Under the pieces are notes generated by a model. It saw only the letters and a program-made list of their open reading frames with translations, made no database searches and had not been told where the DNA came from. DNA of 15,431 nt, from positions 1 to 15,431 of the forward strand of contig JAFYET010000047.1 of NCBI GenBank assembly GCA_017544125.1. The letters run 5' to 3'. Below are positions 6,420 to 12,253 of this stretch, one piece after another. Position numbers and translations under genes: made by a program. Every line of letters starts with the position of its first letter. The stretch's first letter is position 1. Source of the stretch: Ruminococcus sp. Lineage in GTDB: Bacteria > Bacillota > Clostridia > Oscillospirales > Ruminococcaceae.

Positions 6420-6421
6420 GG

Positions 6422-6496
6422 TGGCACCCCCAACAGGAATCGAACCTGTAACTGCCCCTTAGGAGGGGGCTGTTATATCCGTTTAACTATGGGGGC
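6422..6496 (-). tRNA. tRNA-Arg (anticodon CCU)
   Basis: The 75-base minus-strand gene has acceptor arms GCCCCCA/TGGGGGT, so the terminal G1-U72 is a wobble. The anticodon stem GCCCC/GGGGC encloses CTCCTAA, giving anticodon CCT, which reads arginine AGG. The T arm has GTTCGATTC, the discriminator base is G, and the 3' CCA is encoded. It is transcribed ahead of tRNA-Leu with a 30-base spacer. Confidence 0.95.
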
Positions 6497-6513
6497 TCAA
6501 ATACAGCATAGAT

Positions 6514-6542
6514 ATTATACCACAAACTGACGCAAAAATCAA
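6514..6542 (-). promoter_or_regulatory. Promoter of the tRNA-Arg/tRNA-Leu unit
   Basis: On the minus strand, -35 TTGATT (6542-6537) and -10 TATAAT (6519-6514) have a 17-base spacer. The predicted start is near 6507, about 11 bases before the tRNA-Arg 5' end. Confidence 0.82.
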
Positions 6543-6573
6543 GCCCTTTTTGAAAAAAATCTCAAAAAATCAG

Positions 6574-6651
6574 AAAAGAGGGTTGCCACGCAGCATACCC
6601 TCAATTCCATTGCCCTCTTTAGTAACCGTCTCGCCTTACGATTACCGCCAT
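6574..6651 (-). ncRNA. Candidate structured small RNA or leader (about 78 nt)
   Basis: A strong minus-strand promoter (6657-6685) predicts a start at about 6651. Transcription should end at a terminator hairpin, in which GAGGGT (6602-6597) plus TGC (6595-6593) pair with GCA-ACCCTC (6586-6578). Four T follow (6577-6574). A 5' hairpin pairs GTAATCGT (6645-6638) with ACGGTTAC (6629-6622) over 8 bp, one a wobble, around the loop AAGGCGAG. A second pairing, AAAGAGGG (6620-6613) with CCCTCTTT (6582-6575), competes with the terminator stem. I cannot match it to a named RNA family. It could be a small RNA, or a leader acting on the downstream tRNA-Arg. A 10-codon frame begins at the predicted first base. 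Confidence 0.6.
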
Positions 6652-6656
6652 ATGAT

Positions 6657-6685
6657 ATTATATCACAGCGCCGCAGTTTTGTCAA
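6657..6685 (-). promoter_or_regulatory. Consensus promoter of the short RNA unit
   Basis: On the minus strand, perfect -35 TTGACA (6685-6680) and -10 TATAAT (6662-6657) are 17 bases apart, with TGA giving an extended -10. The -35 box overlaps the stop codon of the phosphatase gene. Confidence 0.88.
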
Positions 6686-7140
6686 GTGCTTTTTACAAAG
6701 TTTTCAAGCAGCGCCCTGCACCCGGCATAGATATCATCAAAGGCTACATCAAAGTTTCCGGAATACCAGGGATCGGTCACATCACGCATTTGCCCTGTGT
6801 ATTCGAGCAGCTTGTGTATCTTGCCCTCATCGTCGCCCTCAAAAATCCGTGTGAGGTTGCGCAGGTTTGATGAGTCCATAACCACAAAGAGGTCGTATTC
6901 ATCATAGTCCTGCTTCTGCGCTCTGACCGCCCTGCGGGAGCTGAACGGCACACCCCTGCGGCGCAGCTCGTCCTTTGCGGGCGGGTAGATGTCATTGCCC
7001 GCCTCTTCATAGCTCACAGCGCAGGAGCTTATCTCAAACTCGCTTTCCAGCCCCGCATCACGCACGAGCTTTTTCATTATGAATTCTGCCATGGGGGAGC
7101 GGCAGATGTTCCCGTGGCAGACGAACATTATTTTTATCAT
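6682..7140 (-). CDS. Low-molecular-weight protein tyrosine phosphatase
   Basis: The 152-residue cytosolic enzyme has the family's phosphate-binding loop at the very N-terminus, CHGNICRS (8-15), with nucleophile C8 and R14. The general acid is D123 in DPWYSGNF. Length is typical for the Wzb/YwlE/Ltp group. Family members dephosphorylate phosphotyrosine, or in some Firmicutes phosphoarginine, on proteins. The residue after the first loop glycine that discriminates these activities cannot be judged safely by eye. The ribosome site before ATG 7140 is weak (GTGATG). It has its own promoter (7177-7205) and no kinase or capsule gene next to it. No separate terminator is visible, so transcripts may end at the short-RNA terminator near 6574. 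Confidence 0.93.
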   Translation of the reverse strand: MIKIMFVCHGNICRSPMAEFIMKKLVRDAGLESEFEISSCAVSYEEAGNDIYPPAKDELRRRGVPFSSRRAVRAQKQDYDEYDLFVVMDSSNLRNLTRIFEGDDEGKIHKLLEYTGQMRDVTDPWYSGNFDVAFDDIYAGCRALLENFVKST

Positions 7141-7176
7141 TTTGCATCATCACTTTCACATCATTTTCGCTTCTTT

Positions 7177-7205
7177 ATTATACCATAAAACAGTGTGCCT
7201 TGCAA
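7177..7205 (-). promoter_or_regulatory. Promoter of the phosphatase gene
   Basis: On the minus strand, -35 TTGCAA (7205-7200) and -10 TATAAT (7182-7177) are 17 bases apart. The boxes are identical to those of the sfsA promoter. Confidence 0.82.
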
Positions 7206-7255
7206 TGCCGCAGGAGCGACTTTTGTTCGTTCATATATTATTTACATAAAAATGC

Positions 7256-7261
7256 TATAAT
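7256..7261 (+). promoter_or_regulatory. Extended -10 promoter of the sigma factor gene
   Basis: TGCTATAAT (7253-7261) is an extended -10. No good -35 lies 16-18 bases upstream; TTTACA at 7241 is too close. The start should be near 7268. The weak -35 suggests activation or low basal use. Confidence 0.6.
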
Positions 7262-7269
7262 ACCCTAAG

Positions 7270-7309
7270 CTATATGTCAGCTTTTTGCATTTTCAGCTGA
7301 CTTATATAG
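7270..7309 (+). promoter_or_regulatory. Hairpin at the 5' end of the sigma factor transcript
   Basis: CTATAT-GTCAGCT (7270-7282) pairs with AGCTGAC-TT-ATATAG (7295-7309), giving 13 bp with a two-base bulge and a 12-base loop. The predicted transcript start is two bases upstream, so it would cap the mRNA. No T-run follows, so it is not a terminator. Confidence 0.55.
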
Positions 7310-7310
7310 G

Positions 7311-7322
7311 TGAAACGTTTCA
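7311..7322 (+). promoter_or_regulatory. 12-bp perfect palindrome, possible operator
   Basis: TGAAACGTTTCA is self-complementary with a central CG. This is the style of LacI-family operators and is close to, but shorter than, the CcpA cre consensus. It lies between the predicted transcript start and the TTG start codon of the sigma gene. Confidence 0.4.
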
Positions 7323-7339
7323 AAAGTGAGGTGACTGCT

Positions 7340-7873
7340 TTGAATGATAAAGAACTGTTAGAACTGTTAAAGACCGACCCGCAGAAAGGGCTTGCAGAAC
7401 TTGTGCAGTATTATGGCAGATACATACTTAAAATTGCACACAACAAACTCAGTGACGTGTGTACGCACGAGGATATTGAGGAAGCGGTCAGCGATATACT
7501 TTTGCTGTTTTATAAAAGTGCCGAAAAGTCAGGCTTTGAGATAAAAAGCGTTAAGGCATATATCTCGGTGATAGCCGCAAGGCATTGTGTCAACGTGTTT
7601 GAGAAAATGTCAAGACGGCAGGCTCACGTTTCCTTTGAGGATATCTCAGACACAGTGGCTGATAAGGAGTCCGATCTCGAGGCGTTAAGGATTGCCGAGG
7701 CGGTAAAGGCACTCGGTGAGCCCGACAGCGAGATATTTATCAGAAAATATTTCCTCGGGCAAAAGAGCACCGAGATAGGGCAGCAGATGAACATGAAGGC
7801 TAACACGGTAGACAAGCGCATATCACGAGGGCTTGTTAAACTTCGTAAAATGCTGGAGGACGAAACGTTATGA
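7340..7873 (+). CDS. ECF-like sigma-70 family RNA polymerase sigma factor
   Basis: The 177-residue protein has the two-domain layout of extracytoplasmic-function sigma factors. A sigma region 2 lies about residues 10-90 (EDIEEAVSDILLLFYK, then SVKAYISVIAARHCVN). A region 4 helix-turn-helix lies in the last 55 residues (DSEIFIRKYFLGQKSTEIGQQM, then TVDKRISRGLVKLRKML). I choose TTG 7340 because GAGGTG (7328-7333) lies 6 bases before it. The in-frame GTG 7310 has only AGG touching it, and that AGG is in a hairpin. The stop overlaps the start of the next gene (ATGA), typical of a sigma and anti-sigma pair. The regulon is unknown. Confidence 0.9.
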   Translation: MNDKELLELLKTDPQKGLAELVQYYGRYILKIAHNKLSDVCTHEDIEEAVSDILLLFYKSAEKSGFEIKSVKAYISVIAARHCVNVFEKMSRRQAHVSFEDISDTVADKESDLEALRIAEAVKALGEPDSEIFIRKYFLGQKSTEIGQQMNMKANTVDKRISRGLVKLRKMLEDETL

Positions 7874-9681
7874 AAAATGAGATATTTGATATGATGTGCG
7901 GCCTTAGTGTTAAGGACGCAGAGTTGTTTTCGGGCGAGATAGAAAATGCTGTATCGTCGCTGTCAAATGACGGTGATGAGCAGACAGAGAGAATACTTTC
8001 ATCGCTGATGAAAAAGGCGGGGGTTGGCGTTGTCGGGATAATTGCCGATACACGCACCGGGCTTCCCCATACCGAGCCTGAGGAGGAACAGGAGCCGCAG
8101 CCATCTCCGAAAGTAAAGCGAAACCTTTTGCCTGTCGGCATATTTGCAGCGGCAGCAGCGGCTGTGCTGCTTATTATCGGCATGGGCAGTCTTGGCGATA
8201 AGGACGAAGATATAGATGTGGATTTAGAGCCGGTTGCCCCTGCAAGCACAGATGAACATGAAGGAAATGGCGGCTCGACAATGGACCAGGTAAAGTGGGC
8301 TGTTGTGGATGAATATGAGAATGACCCAGAGGGTGCTTTGTATAACTATTTCACAAGCGATATCACTGTGGGCGGTAAAAAGCTCACCCTGCCGTTAACG
8401 GTAGGCGAATTGAAAAAGTATGCTGACCTATATAGTGTGACCCCCTATGATGGCACAAGATGTATGCTTATTTTCAATGACAAGCAAAGTGAGGAACCCT
8501 GTCTTACGGCATATATCAACAGCGCACAGCCAAAGGATGAATCATGTATAAAAGAGATATTTGTAGGCAAAGAGCATACTGCTGACAGCGTTTTGCTGGG
8601 AAGCGTAAATGTCGGAATGGACATTACGTCATTCACCGAGGAGTATGAAAATAACGAGTGTTCAAAGTTTTACAGCATTGACGGCGATGGACTGACCTCT
8701 TTCTGTGTCAAAAACAAGTTGGGATATTATATTGACTTTGACTTTAAAAACAACAAACTCAATGCCATTCGCCTTGTGATGCGTGAGGGCGGCGGTGATG
8801 CTGACAGCGAGAGGATGATCCAGACTGATAAAACAGAAACTACAAGCTACGCTGAATTAGAACTGCACAGTAACGAAATGCCCGTCTACACCAATGAGCA
8901 GGCAGATGCGTTGATCGACAAGGGCATTGCTGAATATGAGAAAAGCGGCAAACGCATTATAGATACACAGAAATATGTAAGTGAAATAGAAAACGGCACC
9001 CTTGATATGAACTCACTTGAAGCGAAAAGCTATATCTATCATATGATGCTCAACAGCATAGACTATTTCACCGCTGCCGAGGGTGATATGGTCTATTCGA
9101 TGCCAAATGGCGAGGGTGCGGTCTATGAATTTGCGACGGATATGCAAAGCGGCAATTCATATGAGCGTGTGAGTGGTTCACAGACTAATACCGAGCGATA
9201 TGTTACAGGCGAAATGCTGTATGAAGTCGACCCTGATACAAAGACCTACACGACTATGCACTGCACGCAAGCCCCCGACTATGTGCTCGATGACGGTGAC
9301 AGAAGGATAATGACAGATACAGGCGAGGGCATAACATACAATCGCAACGACCTGACGAATCTAGGCGTTGCAGGCAACAGCTGCCTCTTCCCGCAGCAAT
9401 ATGCAGCAAAGTATCTCTTTGACTTTGACAAATGGAGCATTGACCGCATAGGTGACGGCTTTGGCAGAACGGCGGCTTATATAACGGGCGATGGTTTTGA
9501 TATGAAAATTGACCTGAATACTGGCATAATGCTCAGCTATTCAAAGTTTGACGGGCAAGGTCAGCCTACGGGCTATATTCTTGTAAATCACTTGAAGATA
9601 GACAGCGATATAAAGGTCAAGACGTTTGATAATAACAGCGGTTATACGCTTGAAACAAAGTCGATCCCAAATCCTGTGTGA
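7870..9681 (+). CDS. Probable membrane anti-sigma factor with large extracytoplasmic region
   Basis: The 603-residue protein has an acidic cytosolic N-terminus of about 85 residues, one membrane helix at about 86-107 (GIFAAAAAAVLLIIG), and an extracytoplasmic region of nearly 500 residues. It overlaps the sigma gene by four bases. Position and topology are those of an anti-sigma factor, the first 85 residues being the likely sigma-binding part. No HxxxCxxC zinc anti-sigma motif is present. The outer part seems to have two portions. The first (about 160-310) has repeated short strands. The second (about 390-603: SMPNGEGAVYEFATDMQSG, then TGDGFDMKIDLNTGIMLSY) recalls LolA/RseB-like sensing folds. 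That fold call is a guess from strand pattern. The signal sensed is unknown. Confidence 0.75.
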   Translation: MKNEIFDMMCGLSVKDAELFSGEIENAVSSLSNDGDEQTERILSSLMKKAGVGVVGIIADTRTGLPHTEPEEEQEPQPSPKVKRNLLPVGIFAAAAAAVLLIIGMGSLGDKDEDIDVDLEPVAPASTDEHEGNGGSTMDQVKWAVVDEYENDPEGALYNYFTSDITVGGKKLTLPLTVGELKKYADLYSVTPYDGTRCMLIFNDKQSEEPCLTAYINSAQPKDESCIKEIFVGKEHTADSVLLGSVNVGMDITSFTEEYENNECSKFYSIDGDGLTSFCVKNKLGYYIDFDFKNNKLNAIRLVMREGGGDADSERMIQTDKTETTSYAELELHSNEMPVYTNEQADALIDKGIAEYEKSGKRIIDTQKYVSEIENGTLDMNSLEAKSYIYHMMLNSIDYFTAAEGDMVYSMPNGEGAVYEFATDMQSGNSYERVSGSQTNTERYVTGEMLYEVDPDTKTYTTMHCTQAPDYVLDDGDRRIMTDTGEGITYNRNDLTNLGVAGNSCLFPQQYAAKYLFDFDKWSIDRIGDGFGRTAAYITGDGFDMKIDLNTGIMLSYSKFDGQGQPTGYILVNHLKIDSDIKVKTFDNNSGYTLETKSIPNPV

Positions 9682-9710
9682 ACAGAGAATAGAGCAGCAA
9701 AAGAGTAAAT

Positions 9711-9744
9711 GATAAGACCGATTGTGTAAGCAATCGGTCTTATC
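9711..9744. terminator. 14-bp perfect inverted repeat between convergent genes
   Basis: GATAAGACCGATTG (9711-9724) and CAATCGGTCTTATC (9731-9744) are exact complements around a TGTAAG loop. It lies 30 bases after the anti-sigma gene and before the convergent gene ending at 9795. No long T-run follows, so it is an atypical bidirectional terminator or an mRNA-stabilising stem. Confidence 0.65.
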
Positions 9745-9794
9745 TGCATATTAGCACATTATTGTTGGGTTGAAGCGACTCAACAAGGATAGCC

Positions 9795-10694
9795 CTATCC
9801 TTTTACACTATCAACACTCCCAAACCCCTTGACATTTTTAACAGCCGCTTTATCCACCTCGGTAAAATAGCAATTAAACCGTGTGTACCATTCATCATCA
9901 GTGATCCTGCCGTCGGGTATTATTTCACGGCTGCTTGTTTTAACGGCAGCTGTCAGCTTGTTGTTCTTTTGCTTCAAAGTAACCTTCTCGGTCTTTGCGA
10001 GTACGAAAGATGCATTAGCCCCCTCTGTCACAGCCATTGAATAGATAAGAGCGTTTTTCCCAAAAAATGCGGCATCGTATTCTTTCAGCTGTTTGATGAC
10101 CTTGCTGCGGTCAGTTGCCCCGATGCCCTTGGGGTATTTTTGCTTGATGTATTTTATCAGGTCGTTGTGCTCATCTATACTCTTAATAACAACGATACTA
10201 TCAAGAGAGGCATAGCTGTCATATTCCGGGTTGCCCTCTCCGGGCACATTATATACGACCGCATTTGATCTAAACATTATATCCTTAGCAGGGGAGACCG
10301 TCACAGCTTTACTTGATTTTCCCCAAAGCGTTTGTCCGTTTGCTTTTTGATATGCCCTTACCTTGTATTTGTATTCTTTTCCGCTTTTAAGCCCTGTCAG
10401 CTTATAGCCTGTAGTGGTATTCCTGGGTATAGTTATGACCTTGCTATACTTCTTTGTGCCGGTGTTATAAACATAAATGCGGTAGCCCTTTGCATTATTC
10501 ACCTTATCCCAACTAAGCTGTGCGGCTGTAGATGATAATGAATTTGATTTGACATTTTTCACCTGACCTGGTGCTTTGTCTGACGCACTAACGGCTATAG
10601 CAGTATCAAACACATTGATATTCGCCGGCTGCATTGCAGCGTTACCAAAAACAAGGCTAAGAGCCAATGCGGTCGAGATCATCTTACGGATCAT
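9795..10694 (-). CDS. Secreted fibronectin type III domain protein
   Basis: The 299-residue product has a signal peptide (basic IRK, hydrophobic ALALSLVFG, cleavage likely after AVSA near residue 38). One fibronectin type III domain follows at about 41-135 (APGQVKNVKSNS, AQLSWDKVNNAKGYRIYVY, TGLKSGKEYKYKVRAY). A C-terminal region of about 160 residues, which I do not recognise, includes SLDSIVVIKSIDEHNDLIKYI. There is no sortase motif, dockerin, S-layer repeat or membrane anchor, so it is predicted to be released or loosely held at the surface. The ribosome site AAAGGAAG is 7 bases before ATG. FnIII domains act as spacers or binding modules in cell-surface and glycan-degrading proteins. No enzyme domain is attached here. 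Confidence 0.85.
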   Translation of the reverse strand: MIRKMISTALALSLVFGNAAMQPANINVFDTAIAVSASDKAPGQVKNVKSNSLSSTAAQLSWDKVNNAKGYRIYVYNTGTKKYSKVITIPRNTTTGYKLTGLKSGKEYKYKVRAYQKANGQTLWGKSSKAVTVSPAKDIMFRSNAVVYNVPGEGNPEYDSYASLDSIVVIKSIDEHNDLIKYIKQKYPKGIGATDRSKVIKQLKEYDAAFFGKNALIYSMAVTEGANASFVLAKTEKVTLKQKNNKLTAAVKTSSREIIPDGRITDDEWYTRFNCYFTEVDKAAVKNVKGFGSVDSVKG

Positions 10695-10787
10695 ATAAAC
10701 ACTTCCTTTTCAAAATTTTAAATGGTTTTACATCTGAGTGTGCAGGCATTGTTGCCTTTTATGAATGAAAAAGCTCAAAAATAATGG

Positions 10788-11933
10788 TCACACCTTGGTA
10801 ACATCTATCAGCTCCCCGTTTTTTTCAAAAACGAAGATATGCTCGTCAAACACTACTGTTCTGTACTTGCCGAAGGCTTTGAATTTGTCGTATTCATAGC
10901 TGTCAAGTGTATCACCGTTTGAGGTATCTTTGGTGTATATCTTTCCTTTGTAGTATGTGACGGTTTTTTCAGTGTCGGCGTATAAAACGACCTCGTATTG
11001 CTTGGTATATATCTCGCTTATTATTTCAAGGCTCTCAGAGTCGATAACACATACATTATCGCTCTTGTGACCGCTGAGATCGGCCGTGTCTTCATCATCT
11101 GTTCTGCGGGGATCATCGTTGCAATCTGTACCGATAAATACGATACTGTCATTTGATATATACAGCTGTTTGTTTAAATGACCTTTTGGCAGCAATAGCT
11201 TTTTGTTAATGCTATGCTCTTTGATATTATACTCATAAACAGCCCTTTGATCTGATGTTTCTTTGCCAGAAATAATTATACTTTCATCTGAAAACATAGG
11301 AATATAAGTGCAGTAATAAGAATCGGTCAGATAAAGCAGCTTTTCTTTTGTGTTTTTATCAAATACAGCAGCCGCATTTTTACCGATTTCCTGCGGGTCA
11401 GGCTCGTAAACAACATCAAACTCGTCAGCCCTCAGTATCCTGACCTTGTCATTTTGTCCATATTTACTTTGAAGCTCTATTATCTCGCCTTTGTCCTGAG
11501 GCTCTGATATCTCACCTGTTGCTTTTATCAATGTATGTGCAAACATTGACTTATCATAGTAAAGAATTGTCTTGTCAGCTACCACAAAGCCCATTATCTC
11601 ACAAGGCAGCTCATAGCTTTCCGTCTTTGTAAAGCTCTTATCATACCCGATAACTGACCTATTATCATACACATACAAAGTATCATTTTGCGTGTAGATA
11701 AGCGGCTTGCCTGCGGTTTTTATTATCTGCTGATTGTCACAATACACCCCGTCATCGAGGGCATAGCAGTATTTGCCGTCAAATGAGCATATCATATTTT
11801 CAGGGCTGCGGACATTTTCTATTTCGATTTGCCGGCTTTGCCAGTTCTTATACATTACATACAAACCAAACGCCAATGACAATACAGCAATGACAATGAC
11901 CGTTATCAAGACGATCTTAGTTTTACGAGACAA
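10788..11933 (-). CDS. Membrane-anchored beta-propeller-like protein of unknown function
   Basis: The product (381 residues from the chosen TTG) has a short basic start, one membrane helix at about residues 6-26, and an extracytoplasmic domain of repeated short strands (for example VYDNRSVIGYDKS, VFDKNTKEKLLYL, VIDSESLEIISEI). This is the pattern of TolB/DUF5050-like propellers. No catalytic motif is visible. TTG 11933 is preferred over GTG 11942 because AAGGAG (11943-11948) directly touches the GTG but is 9 bases before the TTG. It is divergent from the lipoprotein gene at 12254, which has a similar strand-repeat character. The pair may be distantly related. It has its own strong promoter. 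A surface sensor or scaffold role is speculative. Confidence 0.78.
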   Translation of the reverse strand: MSRKTKIVLITVIVIAVLSLAFGLYVMYKNWQSRQIEIENVRSPENMICSFDGKYCYALDDGVYCDNQQIIKTAGKPLIYTQNDTLYVYDNRSVIGYDKSFTKTESYELPCEIMGFVVADKTILYYDKSMFAHTLIKATGEISEPQDKGEIIELQSKYGQNDKVRILRADEFDVVYEPDPQEIGKNAAAVFDKNTKEKLLYLTDSYYCTYIPMFSDESIIISGKETSDQRAVYEYNIKEHSINKKLLLPKGHLNKQLYISNDSIVFIGTDCNDDPRRTDDEDTADLSGHKSDNVCVIDSESLEIISEIYTKQYEVVLYADTEKTVTYYKGKIYTKDTSNGDTLDSYEYDKFKAFGKYRTVVFDEHIFVFEKNGELIDVTKV

Positions 11934-11942
11934 TAACACCAC

Positions 11943-11948
11943 TCCTTG
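11943..11948 (-). promoter_or_regulatory. Ribosome site deciding the TTG start at 11933
   Basis: AAGGAG on the minus strand abuts the two in-frame GTG codons (11942 and 11939) but is 9 bases from TTG 11933. The TTG is therefore the best-spaced start. Confidence 0.6.
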
Positions 11949-11999
11949 TTTGGCTTGTTAGTAAACCGCAAAAGTATACAAAGCACTCCCGTCCTTCTT

Positions 12000-12028
12000 A
12001 TTATACCACCGAGTATTCAGCTTGTCAA
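12000..12028 (-). promoter_or_regulatory. Promoter of the 11933 membrane protein gene
   Basis: On the minus strand, perfect TTGACA (12028-12023) and TATAAT (12005-12000) are separated by 17 bases. The leader would be about 60 bases. Confidence 0.88.
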
Positions 12029-12185
12029 ATCAGTTTTTTACTTTAGCTTCTTGATACAGCCTTTATCCATCTCATGCACTGTCTTTTATAGCACATCTAT
12101 AAACTGCTTCGGTTAATAGTGTTTGTAAGAATGCATAGATTCTACGAGCCGGGTTTGTTGATTGTAACAATTATATGTCGCTGCC
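12029..12185. other. Divergent intergenic region with inverted repeats
   Basis: This is the middle of the 320-base gap between divergent genes. It holds a perfect inverted repeat TTTATAG-CACAT-CTATAAA (12085-12103), AGAAT...ATTCT near 12127-12142, and ATTGT-A-ACAAT near 12160-12170. Any of these could be a regulator site. I see no convincing gene in it. Confidence 0.45.
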
Positions 12186-12216
12186 TTAGTGAAAACGCCT
12201 TACACACTCGTATAAT
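12186..12216 (+). promoter_or_regulatory. Likely promoter of the lipoprotein-ABC operon
   Basis: A perfect -10 TATAAT (12211-12216) is preceded by only a weak -35 candidate (TTAGTG, 19-base spacer). The weak -35 suggests that an activator or another sigma factor may be used. Confidence 0.5.
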
Positions 12217-12253
12217 ATATAAAGGAATGATTTTCAAAAGGGAGGCAGAATAC

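Noticed and set aside
6203..6530. Reading frames across the tRNA genes on both strands
   Set aside because: They translate tRNA-Leu, tRNA-Arg and the terminator; both tRNAs fold fully and explain the sequence.
6550..6870. 106-codon plus-strand frame
   Set aside because: It runs antisense to the short RNA unit and the phosphatase C-terminus, with no ribosome site of note and no domain.
7310..7339. GTG 7310 as start of the sigma factor
   Set aside because: Its only AGG touches the codon and is paired in a hairpin. TTG 7340 has a well-spaced GAGGTG.
12119..12253. Extended N-terminus of the 12254 lipoprotein
   Set aside because: It would bury the lipoprotein signal 45 residues in and spans the promoter -10. 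A strong ribosome site precedes 12254.
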